The position numbers and the translations under genes are program-made. A DNA stretch of 64,000 nucleotides, from positions 1,798,001 through 1,862,000 of the forward strand of contig NZ_CP098805.1 of the NCBI RefSeq assembly GCF_023821985.2. The letters are read 5' to 3'. This DNA is from Dyadobacter chenhuakuii. Its GTDB lineage: Bacteria > Bacteroidota > Bacteroidia > Cytophagales > Spirosomataceae. Every line of letters begins with the position of its first letter. Position 1 is the first letter of the stretch. Below are positions 18,651-27,364 of the stretch, in pieces. The notes under the pieces are model-generated. The model searched no databases, had not been told where the DNA came from, and worked only from the letters and a program-made list of their open reading frames with translations.

Positions 18651-20138
18651 TTACCCGTTCTGAACTCCCCAGACACTCACTGAGCGCCCGTTTACGCGAA
18701 ATTCTGCGTGCCCATCCTCCCCTACTACCACCGGCTCCTGAACGAAATTCAAGTAATCCACAAAAGTTTTTCCGGCATGTTGCTGGCCTATGAACATTGT
18801 TTTTGCCGCATTTTCGTGATTGGAAATCAAAACTGCACAACCTGAGTTTTCATGCTCATCACCTTCGCGCGTCCAGCCAATGCAGTTAATGTCATCGAAA
18901 TAATCGTTTTGTGTGCCATATGCCAGCTTTTTTCTTACGTAAAGCAATGCTTCCAGCACATTCAGTTTTTCCAGTGTGATTTCATGTTCCTGTTCATCGT
19001 TGCCTGTATCGGTGTATTTGGAGCCATACAAATCACTGTAAAAAATACATGGGTAACCGGCCTGGCGTAAGAGAATGATCGCATAAGCCAACGGCCTGAA
19101 CCAGCCTTCCACAGTCTGTTCCAAGGATTGCAGCGGCTGCGTGTCATGATTTTCTACCAATGTCACCGCAAGCTCAGGCATTGTTTCTACCAGCGTTTCA
19201 TTCAGGATCGTCCTCAGATCATAATGTTCGTTTTCTTTTGAAGCCCTGAAAAAGTTGGCTTGCAACGGCGCATCGAAAAGCGAAACGCGCTTGTCCGTCG
19301 CTTCAATGTAAGCCAGCATAGACCCCAGGTCATACGGTGCCCAATATTCGCCGACAGTATAGAACTCTTTCTGATATTTTCCGCGCAAATGGTCCAGCCA
19401 TTCATTAAAAAATGCAGGATCCATGTGTTTGATCGCATCCAGTCTGAAACCGTCGCAATGCACTGTTTCCACAAACCATTCTCCCCAGTTTTTCAATTCC
19501 TGGCGCACATGCGGATTACGGAATTCGATATCCGAAAGCATCAGATAATCATAGTTTCCGTTTTCCAGATCGAGCACATCCTGCCAGCCATCACCATACT
19601 GATTTTGAATACTATAAATTGCATTTTGCTCAGTTGAGGCATTATAATCCACACCCGAAAAGCATTGATAATCCCACACAAACTGAGAGTATTGCCCGGC
19701 CCTGCCGGGAAATGTAAACTTGGTATAGGCCTCTATTTCAAAAGTATCGCTCACAAATTCATTGCGATTTTCGGGCGTAACTTCCTTAACGGGCACCACT
19801 TCTTTTTCATCGGCACCGCCCATATGGTTCAAAACGATGTCACAATAAACTTGTAAACCGGCTTCCTGACCAGCTGCAATTGCGTCGATCAACTCTTGTT
19901 TTGTGCCATATTTAGTCCTTACTGATCCTTTTTGATCAAATTCCCCAAGGTCGTACAGATCATAAGAATCATAACCGGAGGAATTCGCTCCTTCCATTCC
20001 TTTTTGTGCTGGCGGCAGCCATACTGAGTCGATGCCCAGATTTTTGAGACGGGCAGCTTCATTCTTGAAATGATTCCAAAGCGATCCGTCCGCAGGATAG
20101 TACCATTCAAAGAATTGAAGCATTGTAAAATTTTCCAT
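18651..20138 (-). CDS. cytosolic alpha-amylase, GH13
   Basis: A 495-residue glycoside hydrolase of family 13, cleaving internal alpha-1,4 bonds of starch, glycogen or maltodextrins. It starts with the liquefying-amylase signature MLQFFEWYYPADGSLW. Conserved regions are seen in order: DIVLNHMGG (D100-H105), GFRLDAIKHM with nucleophile D234, VGEYW with acid/base E264, and ENHDTQP with D332. There is no signal peptide, so it acts in the cytoplasm, like AmyA/AmyS-type enzymes of about 480-515 residues. It stands apart from the SusCD loci, and may process stored glycogen or imported oligosaccharides. Confidence 0.93.
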   Translation of the reverse strand: MENFTMLQFFEWYYPADGSLWNHFKNEAARLKNLGIDSVWLPPAQKGMEGANSSGYDSYDLYDLGEFDQKGSVRTKYGTKQELIDAIAAGQEAGLQVYCDIVLNHMGGADEKEVVPVKEVTPENRNEFVSDTFEIEAYTKFTFPGRAGQYSQFVWDYQCFSGVDYNASTEQNAIYSIQNQYGDGWQDVLDLENGNYDYLMLSDIEFRNPHVRQELKNWGEWFVETVHCDGFRLDAIKHMDPAFFNEWLDHLRGKYQKEFYTVGEYWAPYDLGSMLAYIEATDKRVSLFDAPLQANFFRASKENEHYDLRTILNETLVETMPELAVTLVENHDTQPLQSLEQTVEGWFRPLAYAIILLRQAGYPCIFYSDLYGSKYTDTGNDEQEHEITLEKLNVLEALLYVRKKLAYGTQNDYFDDINCIGWTREGDEHENSGCAVLISNHENAAKTMFIGQQHAGKTFVDYLNFVQEPVVVGEDGHAEFRVNGRSVSVWGVQNG

Positions 20139-20365
20139 AAACTGTTAATGAAGCGCTACGGGGTTTGATGCAGCTGAAACATTACTATAAATAACCATAC
20201 CGGCCCAAAAAGTTTAGTTTGCTATTCTTATCGTTCAGACATTGGCTTATCTAAACAAAACGCCCTTCCACGTCCTATGCTCCCAAGCCTGGAACGTGCC
20301 ATACGGCCGTCCCGACGAAAGTCCGTCAAGCATTAACATTTAATATGAAAATAGTTAAAAAAGAT

Positions 20366-20398
20366 TTTGTTTTAACGAAATATGCCTGTAAATTTACA
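20366..20398 (+). promoter_or_regulatory. Bacteroidota-type promoter with overlapping palindrome
   Basis: TTTG (20366-20369), a 19-base spacer, and TAAATTTA (20389-20396) match the known Bacteroidota consensus TTTG-N19-TAnnTTTG except for the final base. A perfect 12-bp palindrome, TGTAAATTTACA (20387-20398), overlaps the -7 element and would be a natural repressor site. The DUF932 gene starts at 20421, about 22 bases downstream of the palindrome. Confidence 0.6.
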
Positions 20399-20420
20399 AC
20401 TGTAAAAATAAAAATCAGCA

Positions 20421-21371
20421 ATGACTTACATTAGTGCGCAACCAGTTCTGACGAATGAGTGGGATGACATTTGTTTTCCTGTGAGCCCCGTTTGGCTGGC
20501 GGACCTCTTGCCGGATTATGACATTATCGCAACGGATCGTCAGCAGCTTGTGGTGGGTGAACCGCTGCGTGGCAGAAAGACGATATTTGGGATTCAAAGC
20601 GCGGACTATACGATTATTCCAAACAGCTGGATCCGGGAAGTGATCGATAAGGTGTTTGGGAAAAATTATGAGGTCCAGATCAAATACACAAGCACGGGAG
20701 AATTCAGCATCAGCATTATCCTTTCCGACGGGTTCGCCATCGGCAATGAGAGCTTGCAACGCAGTATGATCCTTACGAACAGTTATAACGGCAAAACACC
20801 TTTAACAATTCAGGGTCAGACCTTTACGACCATGACCAACGAAGGAAACAAGCCGGGCAGCAGCATGTATCGTGAAGTCTGCAAGAATGGTCTTATGGGT
20901 TGGGCCGATTCGTTTGGCAAGCTGACTGATTATCAGCATTGGCTGGAAGAAAAACCAAAAACAAAGGATAAAAAACAACCCGTCAAAAGCACGCAGGAAT
21001 TGCGTAAAATTCATCATAGCCGTCTTACGCAGGAGATTTTTCAGGCACAATTGTATGCCATGCTCGTGGGGCACAAAAAGCCGAGGCCAACATTAACTGC
21101 CACGGTGTATGAGCATTTGCAGCAGCGGAAAGTGTCGAAAGCAGAAGAGGATCTGCTTAGAAAACTGCCGATCCCGGTCCAGCTGGCGAAGCAAGCACAG
21201 GAACGGCTGCGGCTGGAAGAGCGGATTCTGGACGCCAGCCCCTCCTACTGGCTGATGTACAACGCAGTTAATCATGCGCTTTTCAACGCGCGCAGCAGCC
21301 TCACGCTAAACGACCGTTACAAGTTGGATGAGCGTGTTTTTCATCAACTGGCTGCCAGCTCATTTGCATAG
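20421..21371 (+). CDS. DUF932 family (phage/plasmid-like) protein
   Basis: A 316-residue soluble protein. Features of DUF932 proteins are visible: the N-terminal block ending in PNSWIREVIDKVFG, a central sheet region with STGEFSISIILSDGF and LTNSYNGKTP, the Cys-containing EVCKNGLMGW segment, and a long charged helical C-terminal half. Family members are common in phages, plasmids and integrative elements, but no integrase, transposase or att site is seen here. Function is unknown; a role in DNA metabolism is often guessed. A well-formed promoter and a 12-bp palindrome lie directly upstream, suggesting repressor control. The rnk-like gene follows 53 bp downstream. Confidence 0.75.
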   Translation: MTYISAQPVLTNEWDDICFPVSPVWLADLLPDYDIIATDRQQLVVGEPLRGRKTIFGIQSADYTIIPNSWIREVIDKVFGKNYEVQIKYTSTGEFSISIILSDGFAIGNESLQRSMILTNSYNGKTPLTIQGQTFTTMTNEGNKPGSSMYREVCKNGLMGWADSFGKLTDYQHWLEEKPKTKDKKQPVKSTQELRKIHHSRLTQEIFQAQLYAMLVGHKKPRPTLTATVYEHLQQRKVSKAEEDLLRKLPIPVQLAKQAQERLRLEERILDASPSYWLMYNAVNHALFNARSSLTLNDRYKLDERVFHQLAASSFA

Positions 21372-21424
21372 CGGCAATCCGTGACGCCTTCCGGTGTCAC
21401 GACATTTACTTTAATTCTATAATT

Positions 21425-21811
21425 ATGAATACGCAAAGAAACCATGTGATATTGGGTGAAGATGATTTTCGTATGTTAAAACAATTCGCCGAAAATTTCA
21501 GCAGCAGCAATGCGAACGAAATGTCCCTGTCCTATGAACTCAACCGCGCGATCGTGGTGGAAAACGACGAGTTGCCACCGGATAGCATCAGACTGAATTC
21601 GGAGGTGAAAGTGAGGGAATTAACGACAAATAAGGAGATGGAATTCTCCATTGTAATGCCTGCTTTGGCTGATATTAAACAAAAGAAAATCTCCGTACTA
21701 ACCCCAATGGGCGCCGCTTTGATCGGGCTTTGCAAAGGCGAGACAGTGGAATGGAAAATGCCCGCAGGCATGAAGAAGTTCCAGGTGTTGGACGTAAGGC
21801 AAATGCTATGA
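21425..21811 (+). CDS. GreA/GreB-family regulator, Rnk-like
   Basis: A 128-residue protein corresponding to the Rnk group: a short N-terminal helical region (about 1-45) followed by a GreA/GreB C-terminal FKBP-like domain (about 50-125, with SVLTPMGAALIGLCKGETVEWKMP, cited in part as LTPMGAALIGLCKGE). Rnk proteins bind RNA polymerase like Gre factors but lack the long coiled coil, and are annotated as nucleoside diphosphate kinase regulators. The N-terminal part here is short, so transcript cleavage activity is unlikely. The stop codon overlaps the start of a possible 32-codon reading frame, and a terminator follows at 21983. Confidence 0.85.
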   Translation: MNTQRNHVILGEDDFRMLKQFAENFSSSNANEMSLSYELNRAIVVENDELPPDSIRLNSEVKVRELTTNKEMEFSIVMPALADIKQKKISVLTPMGAALIGLCKGETVEWKMPAGMKKFQVLDVRQML

Positions 21812-21906
21812 AGGCGCCGCGGCATCCGCTCATCTATGCGATGTTGTGCGCGTTTGTGCTGATGACTTTTTACATTGCATTCTGTCTGATTACATTTAAT
21901 ATGTAA
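21808..21906 (+). CDS. possible 32-residue single-pass membrane peptide
   Basis: An ATG overlaps the stop codon of the Rnk-like gene in an ATGA arrangement and opens a 32-codon frame. The product begins with a short basic stretch (MKAPRHP) and is then almost entirely hydrophobic (about residues 8-32, including YAMLCAFVLMTFYIAFCLI), which would span the membrane once with the N-terminus inside. A terminator hairpin follows 77 bp downstream. The overlap and the positive-inside pattern favour a real small membrane protein; chance is not excluded because the frame is short. Confidence 0.45.
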   Translation: MKAPRHPLIYAMLCAFVLMTFYIAFCLITFNM

Positions 21907-21982
21907 CCCAATTTATCCCCGGCCGTTAGTGGCTCCACTTTACGAAGTCAACCGGACTCTATCAAGCAACTTTAAGGCATAG

Positions 21983-22008
21983 GCCAGGTCAATAACCTGG
22001 CTTTTTTT
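21983..22008 (+). terminator. rho-independent terminator after the Rnk-like gene
   Basis: GCCAGGT (21983-21989), loop CAATA, ACCTGGC (21995-22001), then seven T bases (22002-22008). It closes the DUF932/Rnk-like transcription unit. Confidence 0.75.
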
Positions 22009-22123
22009 GTCTTGAGGATTTGCAGATAGCCCCAAACTAATGTCCATGCGAGCAAAGCATTGCAGCAAGGTATAATATTTGTAGTTGTTCCTGAAAGAAA
22101 AATACCGATCAACGACGTCCGTT

Positions 22124-23404
22124 ATGGCAAAGAAAGAATCAGGAAAACTCGATAAAGCGAAGGATCTGGCTTTACACCTCCGTGCACGCAGGGAAATAAT
22201 TTTAAACAGATGGCGCGAAAGATGTGCTGATGATCCTTCGCTAAGCAGTAAGAGCAGCTTTTCCAGAGAGGAATTCAATGACCAGGTCCCGTTGTTACTC
22301 GATGTGCTCGATCAGCGCCTGCAACAAATAGAACCCACACACGACCCGATTGTAATTGCCAACGAGCATGGCATTCACCGCTGGCAAAACGGTTACTCGC
22401 TTCGTGAGCTGGTCATTGAGCTGGAACACCTTATCGCGATCCTGATTGATGAGGTTGACCGGTATAATTTGGATTTTTCCAAACTCGATGCAGCTAACGC
22501 ATCCTACGTTTACCGGGAGCTAAGCCGGATCTATGCAGAGGCAAACCGCGGCAGTGTCGTATCCTACAATGATTTAGGGCAGACGGCTGCGGCAGAGCAA
22601 GCGTCCAGTCTGCAAAAGGCACTGGATCAGCTGCTCCAACTGGGAAAAAAGAGAAACGAGCATTTGAGACACAGTTCGCACGATTTGCGATCGAGTTTCA
22701 GCGTGATATTAATGGCATCCCAACTTTCACAAACGCAATCTTCTGACACAGAGCGAGCGGAATTGATGAACATTTTGAATAAAAATCTGACCTCGTTGCG
22801 GGATATGTTACTGCAACTCACCGACTATGCGCGTATCGAAGCCGGTCAGGAGACGCTGGACATCAAAGATTTTAATGTGGCTAATTTGATAAAAGAAATT
22901 GTTGAAAACGCGCAGCCGGTAGCAGAACTACGCAAACTGAAAATCACTGCCGAAGGTCCTGACACACTAAAAATATCGAGCGACAAAGTTCAGATCCAGC
23001 GTGTTTTACAAAACCTCCTTTATAATGCATTAAAATATACAGAATCGGGAGGCGTCTATATAACCTGGTCCAATGAGAATGAAAGACGGTGGGTGCTTAG
23101 CGTACAGGATACCGGGCCTGGTTTCCGGGAAAATTCGCCCGCGGCCGTCTTCGCAGAACAATTAAAGCCAGCCACACACACGACCGGCATCCACAATCAT
23201 GTGCCTCCCATTGAGCGCGTTCCCCTGATATCGGATGACAGTGATAACGGTTCGTTCAAAGAAAGTGAAGGACTTGGTTTATTTATTGTGAAGAAAATAT
23301 GCGAACTGATGAAGGCGACGATGGACATTGAAAGTGCGCCGGGTAAAGGCACATTGGTAAGGGTTCGTTTTCAGTCAAAACAAGAGCTTAATGCTGCACC
23401 ATAA
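22124..23404 (+). CDS. orphan sensor histidine kinase with RsbRD-like N-terminus
   Basis: A 426-residue soluble histidine kinase. The N-terminal half (about 12-165) is helical, and the block HLRARREIILNRWRERC plus the later HGIHRWQNGYSLRELVIEL recalls the RsbRD/globin-like sensory domain. The kinase core follows: H186 in SSHDLRSSFS (phospho-acceptor), the N box NLLYNALKYTESGG, DTGPGF and GLGLFIVKKIC. There is no membrane segment and no adjacent response regulator. The ATG at 22124 is chosen; a TTG at 22085 would add 13 residues without conserved character. The extra segment between DTGPGF and the last glycine box (about 40 residues) is longer than usual. Confidence 0.87.
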   Translation: MAKKESGKLDKAKDLALHLRARREIILNRWRERCADDPSLSSKSSFSREEFNDQVPLLLDVLDQRLQQIEPTHDPIVIANEHGIHRWQNGYSLRELVIELEHLIAILIDEVDRYNLDFSKLDAANASYVYRELSRIYAEANRGSVVSYNDLGQTAAAEQASSLQKALDQLLQLGKKRNEHLRHSSHDLRSSFSVILMASQLSQTQSSDTERAELMNILNKNLTSLRDMLLQLTDYARIEAGQETLDIKDFNVANLIKEIVENAQPVAELRKLKITAEGPDTLKISSDKVQIQRVLQNLLYNALKYTESGGVYITWSNENERRWVLSVQDTGPGFRENSPAAVFAEQLKPATHTTGIHNHVPPIERVPLISDDSDNGSFKESEGLGLFIVKKICELMKATMDIESAPGKGTLVRVRFQSKQELNAAP

Positions 23405-23531
23405 AGCGCTTGTTTTTAGAATAACATTTCAAGAATTGATGTGTTTTATGTTGACAAGACATCGTCGTATATGCCATATCGATCGCCTGCACTTTTTTGA
23501 AATACTAAGGATCAAGACTGGCAAAACCCTC

Positions 23532-24446
23532 CTACTGCATGAAAAATGTTGCGACCGAAACGAGCACAACAGACAGCAACATCGATAGAAATACCAGGAT
23601 CGAAGATTGTTCTTCATCCGCTTTCAAAAATGCGGCAAATACCGTAACATTCGCTGCGATAGGAAATAACGGAACCAGGGCGAGCATTTTGTAATCCTCC
23701 TCTTCCAGGTCTTTGGCTATAAAGGAGGCTGCGAAAGCGATAACGCCAAGTATGATGATCGCAGCAAGCGTACGAAAACCAAGCAGTTTTGAAAAGTAAG
23801 GAATTTTAATGTTCTTGAAATCAACACTTGCCAGTTGAAACCCTACGATCATCATACCGGCTGCGGAAACAGCAAAACTGACCACACCAAGGGCCGGTTT
23901 AACAAACTCAGGCGTTTCCAGCCCGGCTATTTTACATATTATTCCCGCAACAAACACATACAGGAACGGAATACTAAGCATTTCCTTGAAGGCTTTCTTA
24001 GCCGGATATTTAGTCTTGGCTACCTGGTAATAACCGATTGTGTCGCCATATAATGCCGAACCTAGGTAAATGCAGATCAGCACACTGACTTTGTCTTCTC
24101 CAAATAGCGCGGTCACCGTGGGGATGCCGAAAAAAGCAATGTTGAAAAACGAAAATGAGCTTCGCAGCAGCAAAGGATCAGTTTCAGATGCTAGCTTGTT
24201 TTGAGCCAGTTTCGCAACAAAATTCATCCCTAATGCCAGCAAAAACGTCAGAATGGGCAAAACGATCAGCTTGGAAGCCTCAGCTTCAAGCATGTTTGTA
24301 AATACAAGCAACGGCAATAGCACATTGATCAGCGGCTTGCTGATGTAATCTGAATTGAAGTCAAATTTCTTGCTGATCAGATATCCGGCTGGGATAAATG
24401 CCATAACAGGAAATAGCTCGCCGTAAAGTTTAAGAAGGGTTTCCAA
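23532..24446 (-). CDS. AEC family transporter (auxin efflux carrier type)
   Basis: A 304-residue inner-membrane protein with about ten hydrophobic segments in two five-helix halves. Blocks typical of the family include the N-terminal PAGYLISKKF, the central FFNIAFFGIPTVTALFG and VFAAFLKADEEQSS near the end. AEC proteins export organic anions such as malate or auxin-like compounds in bacteria; the substrate here is unknown. Its start overlaps the end of the upstream FAD oxidoreductase gene by 17 bases, so the pair is translationally coupled, and it may export the product of that enzyme. Confidence 0.88.
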   Translation of the reverse strand: METLLKLYGELFPVMAFIPAGYLISKKFDFNSDYISKPLINVLLPLLVFTNMLEAEASKLIVLPILTFLLALGMNFVAKLAQNKLASETDPLLLRSSFSFFNIAFFGIPTVTALFGEDKVSVLICIYLGSALYGDTIGYYQVAKTKYPAKKAFKEMLSIPFLYVFVAGIICKIAGLETPEFVKPALGVVSFAVSAAGMMIVGFQLASVDFKNIKIPYFSKLLGFRTLAAIIILGVIAFAASFIAKDLEEEDYKMLALVPLFPIAANVTVFAAFLKADEEQSSILVFLSMLLSVVLVSVATFFMQ

Positions 24447-25953
24447 TAATCTGACTGATAAGGTGACGTGATAAATTGCCGATCGTTTTGACGTTGAACC
24501 AAACCGCGTTTACATCCAGAAGCAAGCCATTTGTAATATGACCAACCGCGTAAAAGTTTGGATAAGCGCTTTTGCCGGTGATGACCTGCATCGTTTCCGT
24601 ATTGATCTTGATCCCGCCCGCATCCTCCGGCTCAATCAAACCATCCTTCGCGAGATTCTGCATCAGCTCCGATTTCATCAATTTAACAGCAGACGCAGGC
24701 CCTGTGGCGTTGATCACAAACTTCTCAACCGACTCATTTCCGTCGCCGTGGGTTAGCACAAAGCTATTTTTACTGTCGTCAAAAACCACTTCTTTCAAGC
24801 CCGGAACAACCTGTAACTGATTTGATGTGAACAACTTATTAACCCGCTCAGCATTCACAAGCGGCATGCAGTGACGATTCACCGCCCAGTAAGCGCCAAA
24901 CCATTTTTTAAATTTGAGTTTTTCAGATTCATCCAGCCATTTCCACATTTCAGAACTCTCATACCGAAGCGAATAGGGAATGTTACTGAGTGCATCACCG
25001 CCGTTTTTAGCAATTTCAATGTCCTCTGCCAGCAGTTTTTCGGCTGGCTTATCTGTTCTGGCAGTGGCTTTCCAATCGATTTTTCCGCCTGCATATGCTT
25101 CTGCTTCTTTTCTGAAAAGCCTGAATATTTCTTTCACTGTAGGGTTTCTCAGTTCCTTCCGCTGGATCTCATGAAGATTTCTGAGCGTCAAAAACTTGCA
25201 ATCGACCATTGCAGCCTGATCCGCCGGTTGCACCCTGGGCATTAGCCCGTCCGGCGAGTAACAAGTAATTTGTCCTTTATAATCATTATCCGTAAGCGTC
25301 ATCAATGCGTCCACAGCACTAAGGCTCGACCCTAAGATCGCTACATCCGCATCCTTTGGGATTCTTTCCAAAATAGGCTCTGATGGCCAGGGAGAGCCGA
25401 AATAATTCTCTTTATCATTCAAATCCGGATAGTTATCGGCAACCGGCGTGCCAGGGGAAAGCACCAGAAAATCACACGAATGCTGCATGTTTCCGGACAA
25501 GTGAATGGTGAAACGGGGTTCTTCACGGGCAACGCTTTTTGCGCTCGCATGGATCACCTGCACATCCATGCCTTCGTTCCTGGCCAGGGCAAAGTAATGC
25601 TCGAATTGTTCTTTCAGATAATCACCATACAGTCTGCGGGTGGTAAAAGCTCTGTTTTCACCTTGGTTATCAACGACTTCGCTGCCGATCCGCGCATCAT
25701 GCTCGATCAGCCAATCGCTGAAATGCTGTGGCTCTGTAAAATGGATTCCCATCAGATCGGCCTGGGTGTTGAGAATATGACCCGGTTGTTTGGTCCCAAA
25801 AGCAAGTCCCTTGCCGACTTCTTTGTTCTCTTCAATGATGGTAATGCTAACTTCCCGGTGGCTTTTTGCGATGCGTAATTGAAGAAAGAGCTCTATGAAT
25901 GCTGATATTCCGCAAGCGCCGCCACCGATAATCGTAATATTTGTTAAATTCAT
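24430..25953 (-). CDS. FAD/NAD(P)-binding oxidoreductase
   Basis: A 507-residue cytosolic flavoprotein. A Rossmann dinucleotide fold opens the protein (ITIIGGGACGISAFIELFLQ, GxGxxG-type) with an acidic strand end (IIEENKEVGKG), and a second nucleotide-binding strand appears in the middle (DVAILGSSLSAVDALMTL). ATGPAS near 420 and YAVGHITNGLLLDVNAVW near 475 fit the FAD-NAD(P)-binding family (NAD_binding_9 type). Relatives are often annotated only as FAD/NAD(P)-binding proteins or hydroxylase-like enzymes. The gene overlaps a putative anion exporter by 17 bases and is transcribed first. The substrate is unknown. Confidence 0.85.
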   Translation of the reverse strand: MNLTNITIIGGGACGISAFIELFLQLRIAKSHREVSITIIEENKEVGKGLAFGTKQPGHILNTQADLMGIHFTEPQHFSDWLIEHDARIGSEVVDNQGENRAFTTRRLYGDYLKEQFEHYFALARNEGMDVQVIHASAKSVAREEPRFTIHLSGNMQHSCDFLVLSPGTPVADNYPDLNDKENYFGSPWPSEPILERIPKDADVAILGSSLSAVDALMTLTDNDYKGQITCYSPDGLMPRVQPADQAAMVDCKFLTLRNLHEIQRKELRNPTVKEIFRLFRKEAEAYAGGKIDWKATARTDKPAEKLLAEDIEIAKNGGDALSNIPYSLRYESSEMWKWLDESEKLKFKKWFGAYWAVNRHCMPLVNAERVNKLFTSNQLQVVPGLKEVVFDDSKNSFVLTHGDGNESVEKFVINATGPASAVKLMKSELMQNLAKDGLIEPEDAGGIKINTETMQVITGKSAYPNFYAVGHITNGLLLDVNAVWFNVKTIGNLSRHLISQIIGNPS

Positions 25954-26284
25954 TTTTAAGGTTCCTATTTGCTATCCGCTCCCATCTGAAGCAGGACGAA
26001 CCGGACACTCAAAAGAATCATGCTAATTACACATCCGGAACTGGCTGAAAAACAGTTTCTCTCCTCCGCGTAGCCCTTCGAACCAGCGTTTCCTTGCATT
26101 CAGAATGACTAATAAAATTTAAAAAATCCCATAATTTTTAACTGCCAGACGCCTTCCTTGCGGATTACTTTTTTTATCTTTCAGTTTCCCGGTTGTGCCG
26201 ATTGCAGACAAACTAACGTCTTTATTGCCTTCAGTACGACTTTACAACAAGTCCTAAGGCTTGTCTTCACTAAAATTTGTTTTC
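25954..26284. other. 331-bp divergent intergenic region
   Basis: This region separates the start of the FAD oxidoreductase (minus) from the start of the antiporter (plus), so it must hold both promoters. I find no match to the TTTG/TAnnTTTG consensus, no strong palindrome and no coding frame of note. A TTG at 26261 lies in frame upstream of the antiporter ATG. Confidence 0.5.
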
Positions 26285-27364
26285 ATGAAGTCTAAACTCT
26301 CGCTGCCACGCTGGTCTATCATAACCCCTGTTCTGGCGTGGCTTCTTTATTATGGTAAATCTTTCGAGTTCGGTAGTGTATATGACGTGTTCCTCGCATT
26401 TGGACTAATAGGTGTAGTGCTGGCAGCAGTGCACCATGCCGAAGTAATTGCGCACCGCGTAGGCGAACCAGCCGGAACACTCGTCCTTGCCATTGCTATT
26501 ACAATTATTGAAGTGGCTTTAATTGTTTCGCTCATGCTGGCAGGCGGCGCCGAAACGGCTGCGCTTGCCAGGGACACGGTTTTTGCTGCGATTATGATTA
26601 TTCTTACGGGTATTATCGGGCTATGCCTGCTTGTGGGCGGTTACCGCTATCAGGAGCAGCAATTTGGGAAGTTCGGCGTAAGTGCTGCCCTGGTGACGCT
26701 TACCGCGATTTCCGTACTCACACTGGTTTTACCTAATTACACAACCAGCGTTATCGGGCCTGTTTACAACAATAGCCAGCTTATTTTCGTGGCGATCATC
26801 TCGCTGGTGCTTTACGGCACATTTGTAATGGTGCAGACTGTCCGTCACCGCGCCTACTTTCTCCCGGAAATCGATGCAAACAAGGAAACGCCTGCCGATC
26901 CGCCCTCGAATCAGGTGACCTTAATCAGCACGGTTTTGCTGCTGGTATGCCTCGCTGCGGTGGTGCTTCTGGCGAAAATGCTGGCACCTACTATTGAAAC
27001 TTTCGTTGTAGAAATGGGTGCTCCCAAGTCGCTTGTGGGGGTCATTGTTGCTGCTGTCATTCTGCTGCCGGAAGGTTTAGCGGCGTTAAGGGCCGCAAAG
27101 AAAAACCGGCTGCAGATCAGTTTGAACCTCGCGCTGGGCTCTGCACTCGCGAGTATCGGCCTTACCATTCCCGTTGTAGCAGTAGTATCCATATTCACCG
27201 GCCTGACTATCACCCTGGGCATCGACACGAAATCCACGCTCCTGCTCATTCTGTCCCTTTTCACCGTAGCCCTATCCTTCGGGACCGGAAAAACCACCGT
27301 CATGCAAGGCGTAGTCCTCCTGGTCATTTTCGCGGTATATTTGTTCACTACGATTGTGCCTTGA
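26285..27364 (+). CDS. chaA: Ca2+/H+ antiporter, ChaA family
   Basis: A 359-residue inner-membrane cation/proton antiporter of the CaCA superfamily, exporting Ca2+ (and possibly Na+ or K+) in exchange for protons. About eleven hydrophobic helices are seen. The two inverted alpha-repeats of the family are visible: the first around HHAEVIAHRVGEPAGTLVLA, with an acidic residue on the helix, and the second around LLPEGLAALRAAKKNRLQ and NLALGSALASIGLTIP. An ATG at 26285 is preferred over an in-frame TTG 24 bases upstream. A strong hairpin (27415-27442) ends the unit. Confidence 0.9.
   Translation: MKSKLSLPRWSIITPVLAWLLYYGKSFEFGSVYDVFLAFGLIGVVLAAVHHAEVIAHRVGEPAGTLVLAIAITIIEVALIVSLMLAGGAETAALARDTVFAAIMIILTGIIGLCLLVGGYRYQEQQFGKFGVSAALVTLTAISVLTLVLPNYTTSVIGPVYNNSQLIFVAIISLVLYGTFVMVQTVRHRAYFLPEIDANKETPADPPSNQVTLISTVLLLVCLAAVVLLAKMLAPTIETFVVEMGAPKSLVGVIVAAVILLPEGLAALRAAKKNRLQISLNLALGSALASIGLTIPVVAVVSIFTGLTITLGIDTKSTLLLILSLFTVALSFGTGKTTVMQGVVLLVIFAVYLFTTIVP

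Noticed and set aside
23391..23588. 65-codon plus-strand frame after the histidine kinase
   Set aside because: It overlaps both the kinase end and the 3' end of the convergent exporter gene and has an arginine/histidine-rich composition typical of antisense frames.
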